A program made the translations under genes and the position numbers. Below, one piece after another: positions 1 to 7,646 of a stretch of 21,700 nucleotides of DNA. Origin of the DNA: JAHZFN01 sp965149945 (lineage in GTDB: Bacteria; Bacillota; Dehalobacteriia; UBA4068; UBA4997); the NCBI GenBank assembly GCA_965149945.1, contig CBCTTQ010000032.1:1-21700 (forward strand), written 5' to 3'. Under the pieces are notes generated by a model. It had not been told where the DNA came from. It ran no database searches and was given only the letters and a program-made list of their open reading frames with translations. Position 1 is the stretch's first letter. Every line of letters starts with the position of its first letter.

Positions 1-998
1 CCGGTATATAGTGTGGACGCGTCCATGCCGATGCTTTCCAGAATATCTTCCGCTTCCGCAATGACATAGTCGGTAAACCATGGATACATATAGCTGTTGG
101 TTTCTTCTTCATAAGAAGAATCCGCCACCACCAATTCTTCCGATTTGGCCGCTTCCGCCTCAGCGGTGTAACTTTCGTCATATTCCATCAGGTTGTTCAA
201 AACTGTATCACGCACATCGTAGGCATTTTCTAAATTGTCCAGCGGCGAATATACCGAAGGATTGCGCACCAAGCCTACCAGTGTGGCACATTCGCTCAAA
301 GAGAGCTCCTCTACATGTTTGCCGAAATAGGTGCGAGCGGCGGCTTCTACGCCATAGGCGCCGTGCCCAAACCAAATGGTATTCATATATAATTCTAAGA
401 TCTCGTCTTTGGTATATTGCTTTTCGATTTGCAATGCTAAGTAGGCTTCTTTGATTTTACGATCGATTCGCTTGGACTGATCTTCTAAGATCGCGTTTCT
501 TGCCAGCTGCATTGTAATAGTAGACGCTCCTTGAGAGAAAGAGCCTGATTTCAAGTCGGCCAGCGCCGCTCCGAAAATACGTTTGATATCCACGCCGCCA
601 TGTTCATAAAAGCGAGTATCTTCTGTAGAGATAAAACAGTCAATCAGCTGTTGAGGCATATCTTCAATATTAACGGGAATGCGGTTTTCACCGGCGTGAA
701 TTTCTTCATAGGAAACACCCTCGCTGTCAATGAGGAAGGTGGTGCTGGAATAATTAAGACTGTCTACAGACCATTCGTCCATTCCTCTGACCACATTGAA
801 GGCGTAGGCAAAAACTCCGACACAGCAAACGAAAAAAATAATCAGCAGCGCCAGGATGATTTTCACCCAAAGTTTTAGGTGCTTGCCTTTGCGTTTTTTC
901 CGCTTACCCCCAAAACCCCTTCCTCCGGACTTGCTTGTCCGCCTTCTGGGCGGAGCGGGCGGTTCTTTATAGAAATTTTCGTAATCAATGTCTGACAT
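1..998 (-). CDS. Class A penicillin-binding protein, 5' part (cut by window edge)
   Basis: This is the N-terminal 332 residues of a bifunctional peptidoglycan synthase; the gene continues left of base 1. The start at 998 is an ATG preceded by CGGAGGAACT. Residues 1-42 are a basic, proline-rich cytoplasmic tail, followed by one membrane anchor at about 43-68. A GT51 glycosyltransferase domain follows: STEDTRFYEHGG with the probable catalytic Glu126, QGASTITMQLARN at about 156-168, RKIKEAYLALQIE at 180-192 with the second conserved Glu184, and the WFGHGAYG and YFGK motifs. The family polymerises lipid II into glycan strands at the outer face of the membrane. The C-terminal transpeptidase domain lies outside the window, so its presence is inferred from the PBP1A-like architecture; a monofunctional glycosyltransferase is unlikely because an acidic linker (about 270-310) follows the GT domain. 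Confidence 0.93.
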   Translation of the reverse strand, partial: MSDIDYENFYKEPPAPPRRRTSKSGGRGFGGKRKKRKGKHLKLWVKIILALLIIFFVCCVGVFAYAFNVVRGMDEWSVDSLNYSSTTFLIDSEGVSYEEIHAGENRIPVNIEDMPQQLIDCFISTEDTRFYEHGGVDIKRIFGAALADLKSGSFSQGASTITMQLARNAILEDQSKRIDRKIKEAYLALQIEKQYTKDEILELYMNTIWFGHGAYGVEAAARTYFGKHVEELSLSECATLVGLVRNPSVYSPLDNLENAYDVRDTVLNNLMEYDESYTAEAEAAKSEELVVADSSYEEETNSYMYPWFTDYVIAEAEDILESIGMDASTLYT

Positions 999-1045
999 AC
1001 AGTTCCTCCGGTTCTTGTTTACAGTACACATCACATATCTAAATA

Positions 1046-1074
1046 ATTATAGCACATTTTGCCATGTTTTTCAA
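1046..1074 (-). promoter_or_regulatory. Sigma-A-like promoter of the penicillin-binding protein gene
   Basis: On the minus strand TTGAAA (1069-1074), 17 bases, then TATAAT (1046-1051). Transcription would start near 1039, about 40 bases before the PBP start codon. It is divergent from the yunB promoter, so 999-1203 is a two-way promoter region with no gene. Confidence 0.72.
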
Positions 1075-1122
1075 TTTTGACCGGTAAATTTTCTATGTTG
1101 GAATAGTTTATTTTTCCCTGTT

Positions 1123-1151
1123 TTGGCTGGTTTAAACAATACTGTTATAAT
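1123..1151 (+). promoter_or_regulatory. Promoter of yunB (extended -10)
   Basis: TTGGCT (1123-1128), 17 bases, TATAAT (1146-1151), with a TG two bases before the -10 element (TGTTATAAT). It looks like a vegetative sigma-A promoter. The YunB family is known in Bacillus as a sporulation-stage gene, so this may be one of two promoters or the match may be fortuitous. Confidence 0.5.
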
Positions 1152-1203
1152 TCTTCATGAAAGAAAATAAACTGAAAACAAAAGGAATCGTGGGAGCGGA
1201 ACA

Positions 1204-1926
1204 GTGCGGAAACAGCTATGGGGACGACAATCAGAAAAAAAAAGAAGGCGCAGGGCTAGGTTTATCGCCTTTTTATTGATTTTCCTGGGAATTCTCGCGT
1301 TGATTCAAATCCAGGTACAACCGGTGGTGGAAACGATTGCTGCTCAAAGGGCGCATTTAGAGGTAATCAATATCATCAACGCCGCGGTAGATGAACAACT
1401 GGGACAGGGGATTGGCTATCAACAACTGGTAAATGTGGTCACCGATGAGCAGGGAATGGTTTCTTATATTCAGCCTGATACGGTTAAAATTACCCGTCTG
1501 ACCACAGCCATCGCATTGGATATTGAAGAACGCATCAATGATTTGGAAGAGCAGGGAATCGAGTTCCCCATCGGTCTTTTAACAGGATATATTTTGCTGG
1601 CGGATAAAGGACCCAATTTTCATATTGATATCCGACCTACAGGAGACGTGGCAGTTGATATCAGTGATGAGTTTGAAGAAGCCGGCATTAATCAAACCAG
1701 GCATCGAGTAATTCTCAATGTTGAAGCAGATCTGGGTATTTTGATTCCTTTTCAGTCGGAATTGGTACGGGTAACCAATAGTCTGCCTTTGGCAGAAAAT
1801 ATCATCGTCGGTCCTATTCCTGATACGTATTTAAATTTTAATCAAGAGGATGTACAGGATTTGCCTCAAGGATTTTCATTAGAAGAAGGCGAAGAAACAC
1901 CTGCTTCCGATGGAATAACACAATAA
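1204..1926 (+). CDS. yunB: Sporulation protein YunB
   Basis: A 240-residue protein starting at GTG with GGGAG seven bases upstream. It has a short very basic N-terminus, one membrane segment at about residues 20-38 (FIAFLLIFLGILALIQIQVQ) and then an extracytoplasmic or intermembrane domain. The pattern of an amphipathic helix after the anchor (VVETIAAQRAHLEVINIINAAV), the central GQGIGYQQLVNV-type stretch, the HRVILNVEAD segment and the late IVGPIPDTYLN motif match the YunB family as I know it. YunB is needed for normal spore development in Bacillus subtilis, where it is made in the mother cell; its biochemical role is not established. It stands alone between the PBP promoter region and yebC. 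The last 30 residues are acidic and probably disordered. Confidence 0.86.
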   Translation: MRKQLWGRQSEKKRRRRARFIAFLLIFLGILALIQIQVQPVVETIAAQRAHLEVINIINAAVDEQLGQGIGYQQLVNVVTDEQGMVSYIQPDTVKITRLTTAIALDIEERINDLEEQGIEFPIGLLTGYILLADKGPNFHIDIRPTGDVAVDISDEFEEAGINQTRHRVILNVEADLGILIPFQSELVRVTNSLPLAENIIVGPIPDTYLNFNQEDVQDLPQGFSLEEGEETPASDGITQ

Positions 1927-1944
1927 GGGAAATCCTCCGAAGTC

Positions 1945-1973
1945 TTTACATTTTCCTGTTTTTTTGATAAAAT
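1945..1973 (+). promoter_or_regulatory. Promoter of yebC
   Basis: TTTACA (1945-1950), 17 bases, TAAAAT (1968-1973), giving a start near 1980 and a leader of about 70 bases. It lies immediately after the yunB stop codon, so yebC need not depend on yunB transcription. Confidence 0.65.
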
Positions 1974-2051
1974 AAATAGCTAGGTAGAAAAAAGTTAAAA
2001 GCAGGATTCCGCTATGGATTATTCGGAATGAAAATTGAAGGAGGATTTTCT

Positions 2052-2807
2052 ATGTCAGGACATAATAAGTGGTCAACAATTAAGCATAAAAAAGGGAAAA
2101 ACGATGCCGCTAAAGGTAAAATTTTCACACAAATTTCCAAAGAAATTTTTGTAGCGGTTAAACAAGGCGGTCCTGATCCGGACGGTAATTTCAGATTGAA
2201 GCTTTGCATTCAGAAGGCAAAATCCAATAATATGCCCATGGACAATGTGAATCGCGCCATTCAAAAGGCGGCAGGCAATACGGAAGGCGTTGCCTATGAC
2301 GAAGTGGTGTACGAAGGTTATGGACCGGCAGGTGTTGCCATCATGTGTAATATTTTGACCGATAATCGAAATCGTATCGCCAGTGAAATTCGTTATCTCT
2401 TTTCCCGCAACAACGGTAATTTGGGTGAAACAGGGTGTGTTTCTTACATGTTTAACCGCAAAGGCCGAATGACTATCTCCGCAGAAGGAGTAGATCCGGA
2501 TGAAGTGATGATGACAGCTTTGGATGCCGGCGCCGAGGATGTGATTACAGACCATGAGGATGAAATTGAAATTATCACCGCCAGCGAAGATTTGGAACAG
2601 GTGAAAAACGCTCTGGAAGACGCGGGCTATGAAACATTGGAAGCGGAAGTTACCATGTTGCCGGAAAATACGATTGAAATTACAGATCCCGAACAGGCGG
2701 CAAAGGTGCTGAAACTAATTGACGCTTTGGAAGATAATGACGATGTGCAAAATGTATATTCTAATGTAGAAATTTCCGATGAAGTAATGGAGCAGTTAAA
2801 TACCTGA
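2052..2807 (+). CDS. yebC: YebC/PmpR/TACO1 family protein
   Basis: A 251-residue protein of the normal family length. I place the start at the ATG at 2052, directly after GAAGGAGGATTTTCT, because the family begins MSGHNKWSTIKHKKG; an in-frame ATG at 2028 has no comparable ribosome binding site and would add eight atypical residues. Diagnostic stretches are the N-terminal WSTIKHKKGKNDAAKGK, the IQKAKSNNMPMDNVNRAIQKAAG segment, YEGYGPAGVAIM and the acidic LDAGAEDV region. The family is cytoplasmic. It was long annotated as a transcriptional regulator; the mitochondrial homologue TACO1 and, in recent work, bacterial YebC proteins act in translation, helping ribosomes through proline-rich or difficult stretches. 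Which role applies here cannot be told from sequence. Confidence 0.97.
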   Translation: MSGHNKWSTIKHKKGKNDAAKGKIFTQISKEIFVAVKQGGPDPDGNFRLKLCIQKAKSNNMPMDNVNRAIQKAAGNTEGVAYDEVVYEGYGPAGVAIMCNILTDNRNRIASEIRYLFSRNNGNLGETGCVSYMFNRKGRMTISAEGVDPDEVMMTALDAGAEDVITDHEDEIEIITASEDLEQVKNALEDAGYETLEAEVTMLPENTIEITDPEQAAKVLKLIDALEDNDDVQNVYSNVEISDEVMEQLNT

Positions 2808-2820
2808 GGAAATTAAAAAA

Positions 2821-2895
2821 ACTCCATAAAATTAAAGCATGATGCATTACAGATATTCTCCGCCTTTGGGATGGCGGAGAATGTTTTTATGGAGT
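2821..2895 (+). terminator. Nested hairpins after yebC (probable terminator)
   Basis: An inner perfect 10-bp stem, ATTCTCCGCC (2855-2864) with GGCGGAGAAT (2873-2882), has an 8-base loop and is followed by GTTTTT. An outer pair, ACTCCATAAA (2821-2830) with TTTATGGAGT (2886-2895), encloses it. The inner hairpin plus T-run is a usual intrinsic terminator; the outer 10-bp stem would compete for the same T-run. Confidence 0.75.
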
Positions 2896-2983
2896 AAGAA
2901 ATTATCATCATGAATATTTTGTGAAAGAATTAAAACGATAACAGGCGCTTTTTCTTTTTTTATCGGTAATCACAGAAATCCTA

Positions 2984-3012
2984 TTGACAACATGGGAAAA
3001 AAGGTCTAAAAT
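2984..3012 (+). promoter_or_regulatory. Strong promoter of the rny leader / small RNA
   Basis: TTGACA (2984-2989), exactly 17 bases, TAAAAT (3007-3012). This is the best -35 match in the left part of the window. The predicted start is near 3019, about 308 bases before the rny start codon. Confidence 0.75.
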
Positions 3013-3018
3013 TATATT

Positions 3019-3258
3019 GATATAAGTAATTCTGTGAAATTGGTTGCTTTAGTCCATGGATTTTACTTTTTAAATATACGATATATTAACATCTTATACA
3101 TTCTGTTGGCTCTCTCGGGCATTGATAAATCATAGATAGACCATTTTTATATTATGTTGTCATACAAATCGATTTTAAATAGAATAATAGAATTAAGGTA
3201 GCAGTATGTCTGTATTTAAGAGTAAAGTCTAGGCTGAGTTTTTGCTTAGGCCTTTTTT
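3019..3258 (+). ncRNA. Putative structured small RNA or attenuating rny leader
   Basis: No convincing gene lies between yebC and rny (2808-3326), but the stretch has a strong promoter at one end and a hairpin with a T-run at the other. The implied RNA is about 240 nt. Bases 3057-3078 pair with 3211-3231 in a 21-bp helix with one bulged U (3071), and 3098-3107 pair with 3200-3209 inside it. The helix ends where the terminator stem begins. I compared it with what I remember of 6S, SRP, tmRNA, RNase P and common riboswitches and could not match it. It may be a free-standing RNA, or the 5' leader of rny with readthrough control. An 8-codon reading frame at 3207-3233 (ATG...TAG) sits just before the hairpin and could be chance. 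Confidence 0.42.
3231..3258 (+). terminator. Terminator-like hairpin in the rny leader
   Basis: AGGCTGAG (3231-3238) pairs with CTTAGGCCT (3245-3253), allowing one bulged G and one G-U pair, with loop TTTTTG, followed by a run of six T (3253-3258). It lies 68 bases upstream of the rny start codon. Confidence 0.6.
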
Positions 3259-3326
3259 ATTGGAATTTTACTTATACCTGGTTTTGTAATGATAAATAAA
3301 AATATGAGAAAAAAGGAGGTTAGAAA

Positions 3327-4871
3327 TTGAGTCCCGTAATCTTTTATGTGGTTTTTGTCGTAGTCGGTTTAATCGTTGGTTATTTTATCGGCAGCTTTAT
3401 GTATAAGAAAATCACCGAAGCTAAAATAGGGGCGGCAAAGGACTCTGTTCAGCAGATTTTGGATGATGCCCAAAAAAGCGCGGCCGCTAAAAAGCGCGAA
3501 GCTCTTTTGGAAGCCAAAGAAGAAATCCATAAACTCCGTGCAGAAGCGGATAAAGATATCAAAGAACGCAGAAACGAAGTGACCAAGATGGAACGTCGTA
3601 TGCTGCAAAAAGAAGAATCTTTGGATAAAAAAATTGATAATGTAGAACGTAAAGAATCGCGTCTGCATAATCAAGAAGCCGAAATCGAAAAAATCAGAGC
3701 GCAAGTTGATGAATTGTTGGCGAAAAAAATCGCTGAATTGGAAAATATTTCCGGCATGACTTCTGCCCAGGCGAAAGAATTGTTGTTAAGCAGTCTGGAA
3801 GAAGAAATTAAATACGAAATGGCTGTATTGATTAAAGAAAAAGAAGCCGAAGCCAAAGAAGAGGCAGAAAAAAATGCCAGAGAAATTATTACTTCCGCCA
3901 TTCAACGAGTGGCCGCCGATCATGTGGCGGAAACTACTGTCTCTGTTGTGGCTTTGCCTAATGAAGAAATGAAAGGGCGGATCATCGGTCGAGAAGGAAG
4001 AAACATTCGTACACTGGAAACCTTGACCGGAATTGATTTGATTATCGATGATACTCAGGAAGCGGTAATTCTTTCCGGATTTGATCCCATTCGTCGAGAA
4101 GTTGCCCGTGTTGCTTTGAACAAATTGATCACCGATGGTCGAATTCATCCTGCGCGAATTGAAGAAATGGTAGAAAAGGCCAAGAAAGAAGTAGATCAGC
4201 GCGTTCGAGAAGAAGGAGAGCAGGCAACCTTTGATACCGGTGTGCATGGTTTGCATATTGAGCTGATCAAATTACTGGGTCGGCTGCATTTTCGTACCAG
4301 TTATGGTCAGAATGTCTTAAAGCATTCCGTTGAAGTTTCTCACTTAGCGGGTGTGATGGCCGCCGAATTGGGCGCGGATGTCACGCTGGCAAAACGCATT
4401 GGGTTGTTACATGATATCGGAAAAGCCATTGACCATGAAGTGGAAGGTCCCCATGTTACCATCGGCGCCGATATTGCAAAAAAATATCGGGAAAATCCAG
4501 AAGTTGTTCATGGTATTTTGGCTCATCACGGTGATGTGGAAGCGGAAACCATTGAAGCTACATTGGTGCAGGCGGCAGACGCTATTTCGGCGGCTCGCCC
4601 CGGCGCCCGGCGGGATACATTGGAATCCTATATCAAGCGCATGGAAACCTTGGAAAAAATCGCGACGGATTTCGATGGTGTGGAACGCGCTTATGCTATT
4701 CAAGCCGGTCGCGAAATCCGTATTATGGTAAAACCGGATAAAATCAGCGATAAAATCGCGCCGGTTTTGGTGCGGGATATTGTAAAACGCATTGAATCCG
4801 AATTAGATTATCCCGGCCAAATTAAAGTTGTGGTTATTCGAGAAACTCGTTTTCAAGATTACGCAAAATAA
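3327..4871 (+). CDS. rny: Ribonuclease Y
   Basis: A 514-residue endoribonuclease that starts bulk mRNA decay at the membrane in Bacillota. The start is TTG at 3327, preceded by AAAAAAGGAGG eight bases away, and gives the expected N-terminal anchor. Order of domains: one membrane helix at about 3-24; a long charged coiled coil at about 28-200; a KH RNA-binding domain with the GRIIGREGRN loop at 218-227; and an HD hydrolase domain with the metal-binding HD pair at His362-Asp363 (LLHDIGKA) and further ligands in HHGD (400-403) and AADAISAARPG. Length and all motifs are typical, so it should be active. It is followed by its own terminator, which makes it monocistronic. A TTG start and a long structured leader suggest that expression is held down or regulated. 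Confidence 0.97.
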   Translation: MSPVIFYVVFVVVGLIVGYFIGSFMYKKITEAKIGAAKDSVQQILDDAQKSAAAKKREALLEAKEEIHKLRAEADKDIKERRNEVTKMERRMLQKEESLDKKIDNVERKESRLHNQEAEIEKIRAQVDELLAKKIAELENISGMTSAQAKELLLSSLEEEIKYEMAVLIKEKEAEAKEEAEKNAREIITSAIQRVAADHVAETTVSVVALPNEEMKGRIIGREGRNIRTLETLTGIDLIIDDTQEAVILSGFDPIRREVARVALNKLITDGRIHPARIEEMVEKAKKEVDQRVREEGEQATFDTGVHGLHIELIKLLGRLHFRTSYGQNVLKHSVEVSHLAGVMAAELGADVTLAKRIGLLHDIGKAIDHEVEGPHVTIGADIAKKYRENPEVVHGILAHHGDVEAETIEATLVQAADAISAARPGARRDTLESYIKRMETLEKIATDFDGVERAYAIQAGREIRIMVKPDKISDKIAPVLVRDIVKRIESELDYPGQIKVVVIRETRFQDYAK

Positions 4872-4887
4872 AAAACAAGCAAGTAAA

Positions 4888-4916
4888 AGAGTGTGGATAA
4901 TCCACACTCTTTTTTT
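4888..4916 (+). terminator. rny terminator
   Basis: A perfect 10-bp stem, AGAGTGTGGA (4888-4897) with TCCACACTCT (4901-4910), has a 3-base loop TAA and a run of T. Confidence 0.9.
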
Positions 4917-5220
4917 ATGCCAGATTGTCGTTTGAGGAATGCTGAGAGTCTAAAATACATCGGAGAAAATTGTCATATTCCGAAAAGGAGAAGGAGCTTC
5001 TTGTTTTTTCAACGAAAATAATAAACTTTTGATTTCGGCACTTCTGACGGTTATTTTTTTATGCGCGATTAATTCGCGGCGATTAAACTTTTTATATCGA
5101 ATCTTTAATGTAAGCGTGATCTTGATTCCCTGATTAAAATCCTAAATCCATTCTTTGGTACAATGTCTAAATTTTCATTTTTGGAATAAAATATAATAGT
5201 TTGAAAAAGAGGGTGATAGG
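4917..5220 (+). other. Non-coding stretch between rny and the small membrane protein gene
   Basis: About 300 AT-rich bases with no credible reading frame on either strand. Visible pieces are a 5-bp hairpin before a T-run (AGAAGGAGCTTCT, then TTTTTT at about 5004-5010), a short CGCGA...TCGCG inverted repeat near 5065-5079, and TATAAT at 5192-5197 that probably serves the next gene but lacks a good -35 element. Confidence 0.5.
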
Positions 5221-5670
5221 ATGAAACAGGTGATTGGTGGGCTTCTTTATGCCATCGGTATTGTGCTGGCGGAAATTCTTATTATTGTAGCGTGGTATTG
5301 TTCTCCTTTGGTGATCCATTTTGACGCATCCGGAATTGTGTTAGGAACCTTCTTTTTGTTACCGGTGATTGCCGCTTATGCCGCCAATAAGCATGAAGAA
5401 AATCATTTGGTGGAACGGGGATTTTCTTTGGGGGTTTTCCTTTGGTGTTTGTTGTTTATTCCTATCTGCTGGACGCTGCCGATGTTAATCAGCAAAAAAC
5501 TGATTGTTGTTTCTCTTGTCGTTTATTTGACACTTTCCGTAGGCGCCAGTTTGTGTACGGGGAACATTCAGCGTCTGCGAATACTGAATAAGCTACTCAA
5601 TAAGAAAGGAACTCCAGCTGAAAATCGATCACCACAGTCTCCCATAGAATCAAAACAAGAGAATCTTTAA
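5221..5670 (+). CDS. Small four-helix membrane protein, unknown function
   Basis: A 149-residue protein starting at ATG with AGAGGGTGAT upstream. Hydrophobic stretches suggest four membrane helices at about residues 2-26, 37-55, 66-88 and 92-112, with a charged loop NKHEENHLVERG between the second and third. The final 35 residues are basic and then polar (QRLRILNKLLNKKG onward) and should be cytoplasmic. I recognise no family and see no catalytic or metal-binding motif. It is a single-gene unit: a likely -10 element (5192-5197) lies just upstream and a strong terminator begins at its stop codon. The clean start signal, codon use like its neighbours and matching terminator make it a real gene. 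Confidence 0.8.
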   Translation: MKQVIGGLLYAIGIVLAEILIIVAWYCSPLVIHFDASGIVLGTFFLLPVIAAYAANKHEENHLVERGFSLGVFLWCLLFIPICWTLPMLISKKLIVVSLVVYLTLSVGASLCTGNIQRLRILNKLLNKKGTPAENRSPQSPIESKQENL

Positions 5671-5697
5671 TCTGCCTTTTTCAGGCAGATTTTTTTT
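5669..5697 (+). terminator. Terminator of the small membrane protein gene
   Basis: AATCTGCCT (5669-5677) pairs with AGGCAGATT (5683-5691), a perfect 9-bp stem with a 5-base loop, then T to 5697. The stem begins within the TAA stop codon. Confidence 0.88.
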
Positions 5698-5902
5698 GGT
5701 ATATTTTACCAGATAAATTTTTGGTGGAATGGATTGTGTTATCAGCAATGAATCATTATGATAAAGATATCTTTAAAAATAGAGAAATATGAAAAAATAA
5801 TTGTAATTATGCGACTATATGATGTGTTTTTGACGATATTGATATGAATGGCACAAACAGAAATGGATTAATTTGTAATGATATACCATATTAAACAAAA
5901 AA

Positions 5903-5934
5903 GGGAACCGATATAATAAAAGCATAAGGTTCCC
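5903..5934 (+). promoter_or_regulatory. Promoter -10 inside an inverted repeat, upstream of the PucR-type gene
   Basis: GGGAACC (5903-5909) and its exact reverse complement GGTTCCC (5928-5934) are separated by 18 bases that contain TATAAT (5912-5917). No good -35 element is present at 16-18 bases upstream, so the promoter may need an activator. The repeat straddles the -10 element and probable start site (about 5924), as expected for an operator; in RNA only the right arm would be transcribed from that start. The rest of the gap 5698-5902 is AT-rich and shows nothing else clear. Confidence 0.5.
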
Positions 5935-5966
5935 AGAGAATCATCGGGGAAAAAGGGGGCTTTATT

Positions 5967-7631
5967 ATGTCATTTACTGTGAAAGATTTGTTGGAATTGG
6001 ATGTGATGAAAACAGCGGTCTTGGTAGCCGGCGCGAACGGTTTAGACCATGAAATTCAATTTGCCAATGTGATGGAAACACCCGAAGTCGCGAAATTTAT
6101 GAAAGGCGGTGAATTTTTAATTTCTGCCGGATTTGCTTTTTACAATGAAAGAACAGATTACCGCGCTTTGATTCATGAATTCGCGGATAAAAAAATCGCT
6201 GCCTTTGGTATTAATACCGGACGGTATTTAGAAAGCATTCCCCAGGAGATGATGGAGGAAGCCGATAAACGGGGGTTACCTCTTTTGATTTTGCCCAAAG
6301 ATGTGCCGTATATGAATATTATGATCCCTGTTTGGTCTAAAACGATGAATCAAAGAGACCTTTCTTCCAGCCGCTCAAAAAAATTTTACAATATTTTGTT
6401 GGACAATATTTTAGGAGGACGCGGATTTATTGGTGTTACCAGCACACTATCCATGTTAGTCAGCAATCCTGTGTATTTGTTGGACGCTAATTATCATTTA
6501 TTGTCCGGGTCATTATCTCAAAACCAACTTTATGAAAAATATCATTTAAATTTTTCTTCCGCGTTGGATTTTTTGAAATTGTCTCAGCTCAACGGTAATT
6601 TGCGTTTAGAACCGAAACCGCAACGTCTCCATCCTTATGGTGAGGCGAACGCCATTCGCTATTCCTTTTTAATAATGCCCATCGTCGTTAACCAAAACCT
6701 CAACGGGTTCCTTTTTATTCCGGAACTGCATAGTATTTTGGAAGATGATGAACTTTTAGCAATTGAGGATACCGGCACTATCATTGCTTTGGAAATGTCC
6801 AAAGAAAAAACAATTTTTGATATGAAGCGACGCACACAGGGAGAAGTCCTGGAGGATTTACTCAGCGGATATTATAAGGATGAGGAAGTCTTTCATCGTC
6901 ATTTGAAAGATTTGGAATTTCAAATAGGATTTCAGTCGGTGGTTGCTTTTATAGAAATCGAAACCGACGCGTCTTCTGTATCAAAAGGCGGAAAGTCTAC
7001 GTTCTCTTATGATTTAAAGGAATTGTTGATTAAAATTATTGGTGATTATGCTAAAAGGAATCTGGGAGGAGCGTTGTTGGCCAGTCGCAGCGATTGTGTC
7101 ATTTGTCTCATTTCTTTGGGGAAAAAAGAAAGTATGAACGGTTTATCTCCATTGCCCGACTTGATACGACGCAATCTTTCCGCTTCGGGTATCAAATCCA
7201 TTGGTATCAGCAATCCGATCATGTCTCTTTTTGATGTAAAAAAAGCATATGATCAGGCGAAAATAGCGGCACAGGTTTTGCCGGCAGAAGAAAACCTATC
7301 GTTGCGCTTTTATCAAAACACCGGAATTTATTTGCTGTTAAATGAAATCAAACATACAGAGGCTGCCAAAAATTTTTGTACACTCTATTTGAAGACGCTG
7401 CGAGATTATGATAAAAAAAATGATGGAGAATTGGTGAAAACATTAACTGTATATTTTGAACAAAATCGCAATTTACGAAAAACAGCAGAATCGTTGTTTG
7501 TTCATAAGAACTCTGTCATCTATCGATTAAACAAAATTGAGCAATTAACAAAAATGAATTTAAATTATTTTTCAGATCGAATCAATTTGGAACTTGGCAT
7601 TTATTTAATGAGGGTATTGGATTTTGATTAA
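5967..7631 (+). CDS. PucR-family transcriptional regulator
   Basis: A 554-residue regulator, ATG start after AAGGGGG. The N-terminal PucR domain (about 1-125) has the family signs TVKDLLELDVMKTAVLVAG, the GGEFLISAGFAF turn and the repeated 'AAFGIN...LPLLILPKDVPY' pattern. The middle (about 290-410) resembles the degenerate GGDEF-like domain of CdaR/PucR proteins. The C-terminus (489-547) is the HTH_30 DNA-binding domain: LVKTLTVYFEQNRNLRKTAE, then LFVHKNSVIYRLNKIEQLT. Family members sense a small molecule and usually activate nearby catabolic genes for purines, sugar acids or amino acids. It begins the block and the next gene starts 15 bases after its stop, so it is probably co-transcribed with the genes it controls. 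The inverted repeat at 5903-5934 is a candidate autoregulatory site. Confidence 0.93.
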   Translation: MSFTVKDLLELDVMKTAVLVAGANGLDHEIQFANVMETPEVAKFMKGGEFLISAGFAFYNERTDYRALIHEFADKKIAAFGINTGRYLESIPQEMMEEADKRGLPLLILPKDVPYMNIMIPVWSKTMNQRDLSSSRSKKFYNILLDNILGGRGFIGVTSTLSMLVSNPVYLLDANYHLLSGSLSQNQLYEKYHLNFSSALDFLKLSQLNGNLRLEPKPQRLHPYGEANAIRYSFLIMPIVVNQNLNGFLFIPELHSILEDDELLAIEDTGTIIALEMSKEKTIFDMKRRTQGEVLEDLLSGYYKDEEVFHRHLKDLEFQIGFQSVVAFIEIETDASSVSKGGKSTFSYDLKELLIKIIGDYAKRNLGGALLASRSDCVICLISLGKKESMNGLSPLPDLIRRNLSASGIKSIGISNPIMSLFDVKKAYDQAKIAAQVLPAEENLSLRFYQNTGIYLLLNEIKHTEAAKNFCTLYLKTLRDYDKKNDGELVKTLTVYFEQNRNLRKTAESLFVHKNSVIYRLNKIEQLTKMNLNYFSDRINLELGIYLMRVLDFD

Positions 7632-7646
7632 TAAGGAGGGGATTCT

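Noticed and set aside
80..454. 124-codon plus-strand frame at the left end
   Set aside because: Antisense to the clear GT51 domain of the penicillin-binding protein.
2073..2555. Long minus-strand frame inside yebC (160 codons)
   Set aside because: It lies wholly opposite a conserved gene, has no ribosome binding site and no family features; a shadow frame.
3019..3258. Identification of the yebC-rny RNA as 6S RNA
   Set aside because: A long rod-like helix is present, but the 38-nt 5' tail and the strongly one-sided internal loop (about 19 nt against 1) do not fit the 6S closing stem and symmetric bubble.
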